Assembly (NCBI RefSeq): GCF_000308695.1
Contig: NZ_BAGG01000018.1
Location: 1-41,192, forward strand
Length of the DNA: 41,192 nucleotides
Direction of reading: 5' to 3'
DNA from: Nocardia takedensis NBRC 100417
GTDB lineage: Bacteria; Actinomycetota; Actinomycetes; Mycobacteriales; Mycobacteriaceae
Under the pieces are notes generated by a model. The model searched no databases and had not been told where the DNA came from. It saw nothing but the letters and a program-made list of their open reading frames with translations. Every line of letters begins with the position of its first letter. Position 1 is the stretch's first letter. Made by a program: the position numbers and the translations under genes. This document shows, piece after piece, positions 8,603 through 15,697 of this stretch.

Positions 8603-8983
8603 TCAGAGCCCGTACTCCCGCTTGACCTTCGCGGCGTTGACGTGTTCGACGTAGAACGACAGCAGCGGGACGGTGCCCGCGAGCAGCGTGCCCGCGGTGC
8701 GCAGCTTGCTCCAGCGCACCTTGACCGCGAGGTCGGCGGTGACCAGCAGGTAGACGAAGTAGACCCAGCCGTGCACCATGGCGATCCAGCTCGGCGGGTT
8801 CATGTCGAAGCCGTATTTGGCGATCATCTCGCCGGTGAGCAGCAGCAGCCACAGACCGGTGAACCAGGCCAGCGCGCGGTAGCGCAGCAGCGCGCCCGCG
8901 ATCTTCGGGTTCGCGGCCGGTTTCGCGGTGGGGCCCGCCCCGGCGGCGGACGCGGCCTGGGCCGGGTTGTCGGTGGCGCTCAA
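8603..8983 (-). CDS. DUF3817 family membrane protein
   Basis: A 126-residue protein, homologous in position to Rv1342c. The first 28 residues are Ala/Pro-rich. Three hydrophobic segments follow (ALAWFTGLWLLLLTGEMIA, WIAMVHGWVYFVYLLVTADLAV, TAGTLLAGTVPLLSFYVEH), with the basic tail KVKREYGL. The family is widespread in actinobacteria and has no known function. The start is TTG at 8983, and its second base begins the TGA stop of the gene upstream (TTGA overlap). A GAGAGGAG ribosome site stands 6 nt before it. The two genes are therefore translationally coupled. Confidence 0.85.
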   Translation of the reverse strand: MSATDNPAQAASAAGAGPTAKPAANPKIAGALLRYRALAWFTGLWLLLLTGEMIAKYGFDMNPPSWIAMVHGWVYFVYLLVTADLAVKVRWSKLRTAGTLLAGTVPLLSFYVEHVNAAKVKREYGL

Positions 8984-9423
8984 CCGGCGCTCCTCTCGGT
9001 GTCGCGGGTGGTCGGACCCGCACGGTGGCCGCTGCCCTCGGCGAGCGCGGCGGTGTCCTCGGCGTGCAGCGCGGCCAAGTAGCGGTTGTACTCCTCGAGG
9101 ACCGGGTCGTCCGCGCGCGCGGCCTTCGGTCGTTCGGGCAGCAGGCCCGCCGGGATCTCGCTCGGCGTCGCGACGCGCGAGGGGCGGGCGGGCCGCGACT
9201 CCTCGCTGGACTCCTCGGCTTCGCTCTCCAGGCGCACGAAGCGGAAGTAGGCGAAGACCGCGAAGGCGGCGAACAGCGGCCATTGCAGGGCGTAGCCGAG
9301 ATTCTGCGCGGTGCCGCTCGCCGACTCGAAGCGCTCCCACTGCCACCAGCCCAGGGCCAGGAAGGCGAGCGCGGCCACCACCACGAGGGCGATCGGGGCC
9401 GGGCGACGATGAGGGGCGGGCAC
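8980..9423 (-). CDS. LprD-like (Rv1343c-type) small membrane protein
   Basis: A 147-residue protein with two N-terminal hydrophobic segments (IALVVVAALAFLALGWWQW and LGYALQWPLFAAFAVFAYF), then a long charged cytoplasmic tail with EESSEESR and a helical EEYNRYLAALHAEDTAAL. The motif GWWQWERF...SGTAQNLGYALQWPLF matches my recollection of mycobacterial Rv1343c (LprD) proteins; function unknown. There is no lipobox cysteine. A longer start at GTG 9432 exists, but -10 box TACCGT (9431-9436) ends 7 nt before GTG 9423, which favours the shorter leaderless start. It overlaps the DUF3817 gene by 4 nt. Confidence 0.78.
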   Translation of the reverse strand: MPAPHRRPAPIALVVVAALAFLALGWWQWERFESASGTAQNLGYALQWPLFAAFAVFAYFRFVRLESEAEESSEESRPARPSRVATPSEIPAGLLPERPKAARADDPVLEEYNRYLAALHAEDTAALAEGSGHRAGPTTRDTERSAG

Positions 9424-9430
9424 GCCTACC

Positions 9431-9436
9431 ACGGTA
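9431..9436 (-). promoter_or_regulatory. -10 box of the LprD-like/DUF3817 operon
   Basis: On the minus strand TACCGT is followed by 7 nt and GTG at 9423. This is the same leaderless arrangement seen at clpS and tetR, and it overlaps the alternative start GTG 9432. Confidence 0.4.
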
Positions 9437-9475
9437 CCCGTCTACTACAGCGACCGTAGGAGCAGGTCGCCGGGC

Positions 9476-10351
9476 TCAGAGGGGGTAGGTGACGCCGGTC
9501 ATCCGCTCGGATTCGGTCCACAGCCGCAGCCACAGGTCCTTGTCGCGCGACAGCCTGGTGGACGGGGCCGATTCGACCGGGCCCTGGCTCTGCATGAGTC
9601 GCGTCGGCCCCCAGTACTTGGTGGGGTCGGCGTCGGGCATGGTGGCCGCGAACAGGCTCGAATGCGCGGCCTTGGCGGGGGAGTGGCCGACGATCTTGAT
9701 GAAGGGCTTGCTGATGAGGTCGAGCGGGGTCTCGGAGTGGGCGAACAGGTCCGTGGCCGAGACGCCGGGGTGCACGCCGTAGGAGCGTTTGGTCGATCCG
9801 GCCTCGGACAGGCGGCGCTGGAGTTCGCGCGCGAACATCAGATTCGCCAGTTTGGCCTGCGCGTAGGCGAAATTGCGTTGGTAGCGCCGGTTCTCGTAGT
9901 TCAGGTCGTCGACGTGGAACTTCGGCAACTGCTTGTGGGCGATGCTGGACACCGTCACCACGCGGTCGGTGATGCGGTCCAGCAGCAGACCGGTGAGCGC
10001 GAAGTGACCGAGATGGTTGACGCCGAACTGGGTTTCGAACCCGTCCTTGGTCCGGGAGAACGGGACGTACATGATGCCCGCGTTGTTGACGAGCACGTCG
10101 ACGGCGGGGGCTTCCTCGGCGAAGCGGCGGATCGAGGACAGGTCGGCGAGATCCAGTGCGGCCGTGCGCACGTCGCCGGGGATGCCCGCCGCGACCTCGG
10201 TGGCCTTGGCGACGTTGCGGCAGGCCATGATGACGGTGGCCCCCTTGCTCGCCAGCACCTTGGTCGTCTCGGCGCCGAGGCCGCCGTTCGCGCCGGTGAT
10301 CACGAAGGTGCGCCCGGTCTGGTCCGGGATCTCAGTAGGTTTCCACGCCAT
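9476..10351 (-). CDS. SDR family NAD(P)-dependent oxidoreductase
   Basis: A 291-residue short-chain dehydrogenase of the retinol-dehydrogenase-like group. The cofactor motif is TGANGGLG at 19-26, NNAG is at 89-92, the catalytic serine region is VTVSSIAH (Ser135/136), and the active pair is Tyr163 and Lys167 in YAQAK, followed by LANLMFARELQRRL. The substrate is unknown; related actinobacterial genes act on lipophilic alcohols or ketones. The start ATG 10351 is 6 nt after a TAAGGT -10 box that overlaps a palindrome, so it is probably under a TetR-type repressor. It is a stand-alone gene, 52 nt upstream of the LprD-like gene on the same strand. Confidence 0.9.
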   Translation of the reverse strand: MAWKPTEIPDQTGRTFVITGANGGLGAETTKVLASKGATVIMACRNVAKATEVAAGIPGDVRTAALDLADLSSIRRFAEEAPAVDVLVNNAGIMYVPFSRTKDGFETQFGVNHLGHFALTGLLLDRITDRVVTVSSIAHKQLPKFHVDDLNYENRRYQRNFAYAQAKLANLMFARELQRRLSEAGSTKRSYGVHPGVSATDLFAHSETPLDLISKPFIKIVGHSPAKAAHSSLFAATMPDADPTKYWGPTRLMQSQGPVESAPSTRLSRDKDLWLRLWTESERMTGVTYPL

Positions 10352-10357
10352 GCGGCA

Positions 10358-10375
10358 ACCTTACTTCGGAGTAAG
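10358..10375 (-). promoter_or_regulatory. Operator-like palindrome overlapping the SDR -10 box
   Basis: CTTACT-TCGG-AGTAAG occupies 10360-10375. On the minus strand the end of one arm is part of TAAGGT (10358-10363), which ends 6 nt before the ATG. A dimeric repressor bound here would block RNA polymerase. The arm sequence resembles many TetR-family operators. Confidence 0.5.
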
Positions 10376-10456
10376 TTGTGGCGGAAGACAGCGGGCCGAA
10401 TTGGCTCAGACAATCTGTCGGCGGCCGTCGTGACAGCGTGATCGCCCCAGAGAATA

Positions 10457-10503
10457 CGCGCGCGGGACGCCCGACACCCACCGGACGGGACATCCCGCGC
10501 GCG
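10457..10503 (-). terminator. GC-rich hairpin downstream of the lipase gene
   Basis: CGCGCGCGGGA (10457-10467) and TCCCGCGCGCG (10493-10503) form an 11-bp perfect stem with a 25-nt loop, 5 nt beyond the lipase stop. There is no T run, as often in actinobacteria. It would separate the lipase from the SDR promoter. Confidence 0.5.
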
Positions 10504-10508
10504 CCGGG

Positions 10509-11909
10509 TCAGCGGCCCGCGCCGAGAGGCGCGCCGAACGCGGCGGCCACCGTGACGCCGACGACCTCGCCCCACACCTGCCAGGTCGCCGGATCCAGGG
10601 CCATCGAACCCACGTCGGTGGTCGAACAGCCCGCGGGCGCGGGCACGCCGTCGAATCGGTCCCGCAGCCACAGCATCGCGCGCGGCGCGCCGATGGGGTC
10701 CAGCGTCAGGTGCTCGCTGAAGTGGTCGCGGGTGTAGGTGACCCGCGCGTCGGGATCGGCGCAGTAGGTGTCCACCAAGGTGTTCACCGGCCCGACCGGG
10801 ATCAGCCAGTCCATGTTGGCCTGGAACAGGAACAGCGGCACGGTGGGAACCCGCTGTCCCATCCGGGTTTTCGCGAGGGTTTCGCGCACGCCGGGATCGG
10901 CGAAGGGGTCGGCGTCGAGCATGCCCAGGTTGTCGCCGAACGGGAACAGCGCCGACTGGTAGGCCGCGCACAGTTGGTCCTTGGCCGCCATCATGAACCG
11001 GCCGAGCGGGTCGGCGTGCCGTTCGAGGAACTCGCGCAGCGCCGGGTACTCGCGGGAGACGCCGAGCACGCCCGCCATGATCAGGCCGGAGGACAGGTTG
11101 CCGTTGGCCAGGCGCAGGGCGGCCTCCAGATCGGCGGGGATGCCGCCCGCGGCCACGCCGACGATATTCAGTTCGGGCGCGTAGTCGGCGGCGAGTTCGG
11201 CGGCGTGGCCCGTCGCGATCGCCCCGCCGGAGTAGCCCATGAGGCCGACCCTGGTGGGTGTGCCGGACAGTGCCATCGGGGTGAAGTTCTCCGCGGCGCG
11301 GATGCCGTCCAGGGTGATCCGACCTGCCAGCGGTCCGGCGGCGTAGGCCGAATCCGGGCCCTGGTGGTCGGGAACGACCACGGCCCAGCCTTGCGCCAGC
11401 GCGGCCTGGACCTCCAGGAATTGCGCCGCCACCAGGATCGATCCGGTCAGCGGCGCCGGGATCGAGCCCATCTGCAACTGGTAGGAGGGCATGCAGTAGT
11501 TGCCGGTGGAGTCCTCGGCGATCTGGTAGGAGAACAGCGGCCGGTCCGGGACGTGGCCGCGCGGTTTGATCACCGTCGCGACCGCCGCGATCGGTTCGCC
11601 GCGGGTGTCGGTGGAGCGGTAGGACAGTTGCCAGGCGTCGACATTGACCGGCAGCAGCGACAGGTTCGCCAGGTTGACCTGGCGCGCCGCGATGATCTCG
11701 CCCGGCGCGCGGTCGGCGTAGGTCTGCGGGGCGGGTCGGTAGAAGGCCGGGTCGAACGCGGGCGGAAGGGGCGGGACGGGGAAGGGGAGCGCCGGTTGCA
11801 CGGCGGTGTCGCCGGTGGGTTGCGCGGCCGTCGGTGCGGCGAGGACGAACGGCACGGTGGCGACGAGCGCGACCAGCGCCGCCAGCAGCTTCGATGCGTG
11901 CTTTGCCAA
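10509..11909 (-). CDS. Secreted lipase-family alpha/beta hydrolase
   Basis: The 466-residue product resembles the secretory lipase (LIP) family of actinobacteria. A signal peptide is clear: KHASK, a hydrophobic core LLAALVALVATVPFVLA, and a likely AXA-type cut near APTAA; there is no lipobox Cys. The nucleophile is Ser227 in GYSGG (225-229). FQANMDWLIPVG holds the likely Asp, and the His lies in TRDHFSEHL. It should hydrolyse acyl esters outside the cell. The start is TTG at 11909 with GAGG upstream; the open frame continues far upstream but without signal-peptide logic. It is divergent from the TetR gene. Confidence 0.85.
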   Translation of the reverse strand: MAKHASKLLAALVALVATVPFVLAAPTAAQPTGDTAVQPALPFPVPPLPPAFDPAFYRPAPQTYADRAPGEIIAARQVNLANLSLLPVNVDAWQLSYRSTDTRGEPIAAVATVIKPRGHVPDRPLFSYQIAEDSTGNYCMPSYQLQMGSIPAPLTGSILVAAQFLEVQAALAQGWAVVVPDHQGPDSAYAAGPLAGRITLDGIRAAENFTPMALSGTPTRVGLMGYSGGAIATGHAAELAADYAPELNIVGVAAGGIPADLEAALRLANGNLSSGLIMAGVLGVSREYPALREFLERHADPLGRFMMAAKDQLCAAYQSALFPFGDNLGMLDADPFADPGVRETLAKTRMGQRVPTVPLFLFQANMDWLIPVGPVNTLVDTYCADPDARVTYTRDHFSEHLTLDPIGAPRAMLWLRDRFDGVPAPAGCSTTDVGSMALDPATWQVWGEVVGVTVAAAFGAPLGAGR

Positions 11910-12059
11910 GGGAACCTCGATCGTTGACGGACCCCCATTAGTGAGCCCGATCGGTTTCAGAATGGACCGGAGTATGCCCCGAACATGACCTCGATCACAA
12001 CCGCCCCCCGCTGTCGTGCGCGGTACGTGCGCGATCCGTCCAGGTGGGTCCGGCTCCGA

Positions 12060-12065
12060 TACCGT
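12060..12065 (+). promoter_or_regulatory. -10 box of the tetR gene
   Basis: TACCGT ends 6 nt before GTG at 12072, giving a leaderless transcript. It fixes the start against longer in-frame options from 11985. Confidence 0.45.
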
Positions 12066-12071
12066 GGAGTG

Positions 12072-12701
12072 GTGACGATCGTGGGCAGGCAGTACGGCGG
12101 GCGCGCCGTCGCCGAACGCAAGGCCGAGCGCAGGGTCCGTTTCCTGGACGCGGCCACCCGCCTGTTCGCCGAACGCGGGTACACCGACTGTTCGCTGGCC
12201 GATGTCTGCGCCGCCGCCGGACTCTCCAAACGGCAGTTCTACGAGGAGTTCGAGACCCGCGAGGACGTCCTCGCGGCCGCCTACGACCGTGTCCAGGACG
12301 ATGCCGCCGCCGCGGTGCTCGGCAGCCTCGCCGACCTCGATCCGCGCTTCGACCCGGAGACCGCGATCCGGGCCATCGTCACCTCCTACGTCGGGTCGAT
12401 CGGGTCGGACCCGTATCGCGCCAAACTCGCCTTCACCGAGGTCGTCGGCGTCAGCGAACGCATGGAGCGGCACCGCCGCGAACGCAGGCACGCCTGGGCT
12501 TCGGTCATCGAGTCCACCGTGGTGCCCATGGTGCTGCCCGGCGGGCGCGTCCGGGGTTTGCCGGGTATGGCCGCCAGCGCCCTGATCGGCGCCATCAACG
12601 GGCTCGCGCAGGAGTGGTTGCTGGCCCAGCCGCGCCCCTCCCTCGACGGCTTGGTGGAACTCCTCGTTCCGCTGGCGCTCTCCCTGGTGGAGAAGCCCTG
12701 A
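12072..12701 (+). CDS. TetR/AcrR family transcriptional regulator
   Basis: A 209-residue regulator. The N-terminal DNA-binding domain is typical: FLDAATRLFAERGYTDCSLADVCAAAGLSKRQFYEEFETREDVL in segments over residues 24-66, with the recognition helix around 51-60. The C-terminal ligand domain is helical (IRAIVTSYVGSI, AFTEVVGVSERM, ALIGAINGLAQEWLLA). The gene lies 70 nt before an MFS exporter on the same strand and diverges from the lipase gene; such regulators usually repress neighbouring genes. No palindrome was found by eye at either promoter, so the target is inference. Confidence 0.92.
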   Translation: MTIVGRQYGGRAVAERKAERRVRFLDAATRLFAERGYTDCSLADVCAAAGLSKRQFYEEFETREDVLAAAYDRVQDDAAAAVLGSLADLDPRFDPETAIRAIVTSYVGSIGSDPYRAKLAFTEVVGVSERMERHRRERRHAWASVIESTVVPMVLPGGRVRGLPGMAASALIGAINGLAQEWLLAQPRPSLDGLVELLVPLALSLVEKP

Positions 12702-12759
12702 CGGCAGCACATCGGTGAATTAGCCACCGTTTTGCCCACCCGTGCCCAGAGTGGCGGAC

Positions 12760-12765
12760 GATACT
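12760..12765 (+). promoter_or_regulatory. Putative -10 box of the MFS exporter gene
   Basis: GATACT ends 6 nt before ATG 12772. It carries the A2 and T6 of the -10 consensus. If real, the true start is 12772 and not the longer GTG at 12742. Confidence 0.4.
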
Positions 12766-12771
12766 GAACCG

Positions 12772-14802
12772 ATGACCGGTGCGGTGGATGTCGAGAAGTC
12801 GCCAGAACCGCTGAGCAAGGCCCGCACCAACATCGTGTTCGTCACGATCGTGCTCGGCATGCTGATGGCCGCACTCGACCAGACCATCGTGTCCACGGCG
12901 CTGCCGACCATCGTCGCCGACCTCGGCGGCGCGGGCCACATGGCCTGGGTGGTGACCGCCTACTTGCTGGCCGAGGCGGTCTCGACCATTCTGGTCGGCA
13001 AACTCGGCGACCTGTTCGGGCGGAAGCTGATCTTCCAGATCAGCGCCGTGGTGTTCATCGCGGGTTCGATGCTGGCCGGCCTGTCCAACGGGATGCTGCT
13101 GCTGATCATCGCCCGCGCGATCCAGGGCGTCGGCGCGGGCGGGCTCATGGTGACCTCCATGGCGCTGATCGCCGACACCATCCCGCTGCGCGATCGCGGT
13201 AAGTACCAGGGCGCGCTCGGCGCGGTCTTCGGCGTCACCACCGTGATCGGGCCGACGCTGGGCGGACTGTTCACCGACCACGCGAGTTGGCGGTGGTGCT
13301 TCTACGTCAACGTCCCGGTCGCGGTGATCATGATCCTGATGGCCGCGCGCACCATCCCGCACGTGCGGGCGATGGCCAAACCGATCATCGACTACGCGGG
13401 CATCGGCGCGGTGGCGCTGGGCGTGTCGTGTCTGATCCTGGGCCTGGAATGGGGCGGCCAGGAGTATCCGTGGGCGTCCTGGCAGGTCATCGGCTTGTTC
13501 CTGGCCGCGGCCGTGTTCCTGGCCGCCTTCGTCGCGATCGAACTGCGCGCCGAGGAACCGACGCTGCCGATGCGACTGTTCCGCAGCAATGTGTTCACGG
13601 TCTGCTCGATCCTGAGTTTCATCGTCGGCTTCGCCATGCTCGGCTCGATGACCTATCTGCCCGCCTACCTGCAATACGTGGACGGCATCTCGGCGACCGC
13701 GTCCGGCGTGCGCACGCTGCCGCTGGTGGCGGGACTGTTCCTCACCTCGATCCTGTCGGGACAGATCGTCGGCCGGACCGGCCGCTACCGGTACTTCCCG
13801 ATCGCGGGGACCGCCGTGATGGCGTTGGGCCTGTACCTGATGTCGACCATGGGACGCGGGACGAGCGTCTGGCTGGAATCGCTGTACATGCTGATCCTGG
13901 GCCTGGGCATCGGTCTGGCCATGCAGGTGCTCACCATCGTCGTGCAGAACACCGTCCCGTACGCCGATCTCGGCACCGCGACCTCCGGGGTCACCTTCTT
14001 CCGCACGCTGGGCAGCGCCTTCGGCACGGCGGTCTTCGGCACCCTCTACAGCAGTCAGCTCACCCCGGGACTCGAGGAGGCGATCCCGCGGGCGCAGGTA
14101 CCGCCGCAGGTCGCGGAGAACCCCGACGCGTTGCGCGCCCTGCCCGAGGCGCAGGTCGCCCCGATCATCGACGCCTACGCCGAGGCGATCGACTTCGTGT
14201 TCCTGTGGGTGGTGCCGGTCGCGCTGCTGGGGTTCGTGGTGGCCTGGTTCCTGAAGGAGGTCCCGCTGCGCGACAGCGCGCGGGCCGGGGCCGGTGACGT
14301 CGGGGAGGGCTTCTCGGTGCCGTCGAGTTCGGACCGCCTGGCCTTGCTGGAACGGTCGGTGTCGGCGACCCTGCGCCGGGCGCGCCGCGACGGTCCGGTG
14401 ATGCCGCGCATGCTGGCCGACGCGGGCAGCGGACTCAGCCGCGGGGAGGCGTGGGCGATCGGGCAGGTGCTGCTGCACGACAAGTTCCGCGGCGCGGCCA
14501 CCGTGGACTCGATCGCGCGGGCGCACCGGGTGCCCGAGGAGGTCATCGAACCGATCTTCGTGCGCGTCATCGGGGGCGGTTTCGTCGAGGCCGAGGACGG
14601 ACTGCTGCGGCTGACGGTGGCGGGGCAGGCCGAGGTGGACCGGGTGCTCGCGGCGTGGCGGCACTGGCTCGGCGCGCGCCTGGACACCGTCGACGACCGC
14701 GACCCGGCCGACCGGGCCCTGCTGGACCGTGCGCTGGCCAACATCGCCGCGAAGGTGCTCGAGGAGCAGTTGCACGAGGAGGACACCGTCACGGTGGCGT
14801 GA
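12772..14802 (+). CDS. DHA2 (EmrB/QacA) MFS drug exporter with winged-helix-like C-terminal domain
   Basis: A 676-residue protein from this start. The first 500 residues hold about 14 membrane helices with family motifs LDQTIVSTALPTIV (motif D1, Asp36), GKLGDLFGRK (motif A, 76-85) and IQGVGAGG/GPTLGG (motif C region). It should export drugs or lipophilic compounds using the proton gradient. After the last helix (about 472-498) a soluble tail of 175 residues follows, including TVDSIARAHRVPEEVIEPIF, GGGFVEAEDGLLRLT and VAGQAEVDRVL, which reads like a MarR/winged-helix fold. The standard family length is near 500, so the tail is an addition. A GTG start at 12742 would add ten residues. Confidence 0.88.
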   Translation: MTGAVDVEKSPEPLSKARTNIVFVTIVLGMLMAALDQTIVSTALPTIVADLGGAGHMAWVVTAYLLAEAVSTILVGKLGDLFGRKLIFQISAVVFIAGSMLAGLSNGMLLLIIARAIQGVGAGGLMVTSMALIADTIPLRDRGKYQGALGAVFGVTTVIGPTLGGLFTDHASWRWCFYVNVPVAVIMILMAARTIPHVRAMAKPIIDYAGIGAVALGVSCLILGLEWGGQEYPWASWQVIGLFLAAAVFLAAFVAIELRAEEPTLPMRLFRSNVFTVCSILSFIVGFAMLGSMTYLPAYLQYVDGISATASGVRTLPLVAGLFLTSILSGQIVGRTGRYRYFPIAGTAVMALGLYLMSTMGRGTSVWLESLYMLILGLGIGLAMQVLTIVVQNTVPYADLGTATSGVTFFRTLGSAFGTAVFGTLYSSQLTPGLEEAIPRAQVPPQVAENPDALRALPEAQVAPIIDAYAEAIDFVFLWVVPVALLGFVVAWFLKEVPLRDSARAGAGDVGEGFSVPSSSDRLALLERSVSATLRRARRDGPVMPRMLADAGSGLSRGEAWAIGQVLLHDKFRGAATVDSIARAHRVPEEVIEPIFVRVIGGGFVEAEDGLLRLTVAGQAEVDRVLAAWRHWLGARLDTVDDRDPADRALLDRALANIAAKVLEEQLHEEDTVTVA

Positions 14803-14992
14803 GGGTGCCGGGACGGCTCACCCCCTCCCGGTTCCGCGTATTTCCCCAGGTGGCGGCGGGGACCAAAGGTGGGGATTCGTGCACCCTCGGTGGGTGGTGC
14901 GGCAGCACTGGGGTTGCTGTCGGGTGTCCGGTTTTCGGGCGAAAGTAGTGACAGACCCGATCACCGAAGGACACATCCCGAGGGAGCCCACC

Positions 14993-15433
14993 ATGTACTC
15001 GACCACCGACACCACCGCCCGCACCACCGACCTGGCCCTGGTCGAGGCGAGCGATCCGACCGCCGTCGCGGTGTCGGTCGGCGACTGCGCACTGACCTAC
15101 CGCGAACTCGACGCCTGGTCCAACCGGTTGGCGCGGGTGCTGCTGGCCATGGGCGCCCGCCCCGACATGCGCATCGCGGTGGCCGTCGAGCCCGCCATCG
15201 AAGCCGAGGTCACCCGCCTGGCGATCGCCAAGATCGGCGCGAACGCGGTGGACGGCGATCTGGCGCCCTTCGGCGTCGAACTGGGCGTCACCACCGAGGC
15301 GACCCGGGTGCGGCTGTCGAATTCGGTGCGCTGGCTGGTCCTGGACGACCGCTCCACCCTGGTCCGCTACATGACCGGTTCGGACGCGCCGCTCACCGAC
15401 GCCGACCGGATGCCGATGGCCAACGCGTCCTGA
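14993..15433 (+). CDS. Stand-alone N-terminal fragment of an NRPS adenylation domain
   Basis: A 146-residue protein that matches only the first subdomain of an AMP-binding domain. It aligns with the second adenylation domain of the neighbouring NRPS from [11 protein letters not shown] to SDAPLTDAD, then stops just before the position where the ATP-binding loop YTSGSTG would come. It therefore cannot activate an amino acid. An identical 34-bp stretch is shared with the NRPS gene (15093-15126 and 21726-21759). Its frame is intact, with an AGGGAG ribosome site 6 nt before the ATG and a strong terminator after the stop, so it may be expressed. It is either a decaying relic of a duplicated module or a retained accessory protein. 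Confidence 0.7.
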   Translation: MYSTTDTTARTTDLALVEASDPTAVAVSVGDCALTYRELDAWSNRLARVLLAMGARPDMRIAVAVEPAIEAEVTRLAIAKIGANAVDGDLAPFGVELGVTTEATRVRLSNSVRWLVLDDRSTLVRYMTGSDAPLTDADRMPMANAS

Positions 15434-15444
15434 CGGCGGACCCG

Positions 15445-15481
15445 ATCGGAATCGGCGGCACCCCTCTCCGCCGATTCCGAT
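15445..15481 (+). terminator. Strong hairpin terminator between the A-domain fragment and the NRPS gene
   Basis: A 14-bp perfect stem (15445-15458 with 15468-15481; core GGAATCGGCGG/CCGCCGATTCC) encloses a 9-nt loop and is followed by TT. It begins 11 nt after the fragment's stop codon. It marks the NRPS operon as a separate transcription unit. Confidence 0.75.
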
Positions 15482-15557
15482 TTCGGCCGGTACGCACCGG
15501 TACCACAATCGCGTAGCGCTCCCTCGAATTCCCGGATATCGCGACCGGACCCGGAGA

Positions 15558-15575
15558 TAGTATTTCCCCGGGAAA
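15558..15575 (+). promoter_or_regulatory. NRPS operon promoter and overlapping palindrome
   Basis: A -10-like TAGTAT (15558-15563) runs into a perfect palindrome TTTCCC-C-GGGAAA (15563-15575), in an A/T-richer patch of an otherwise GC-rich gap. The palindrome would cover the predicted transcription start, a usual place for a repressor. No clear -35 is visible. The leader to the NRPS ATG would be about 125 nt. Confidence 0.4.
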
Positions 15576-15580
15576 GAATT

Positions 15581-15673
15581 ATGCGCACGCTGGTCGCTTC
15601 ACCCGCCGAGAGCTCGTTCCCCTGTTCGAGCCGTATCCGCGCGCCCGCCGCGCCGCCTGTCTCACTCCCGTAG
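15581..15673 (+). CDS. Putative 30-codon upstream ORF in the NRPS leader
   Basis: An ATG at 15581 opens a 30-residue frame (MRTLVASPAESSF...) that ends at TAG 15671-15673, 24 nt before the NRPS start. GGGAAAG ahead of it could act as ribosome site and is part of the palindrome. The sequence has no recognised domain. It may be a regulatory leader peptide or chance. Confidence 0.2.
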   Translation: MRTLVASPAESSFPCSSRIRAPAAPPVSLP

Positions 15674-15697
15674 AACCTCGCCACGCAGGAATCATCC

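Noticed and set aside
11910..12710. Long N-terminal extension of the lipase frame, up to 733 residues in total
   Set aside because: It overlaps the TetR gene on the other strand, and the signal peptide begins at TTG 11909.
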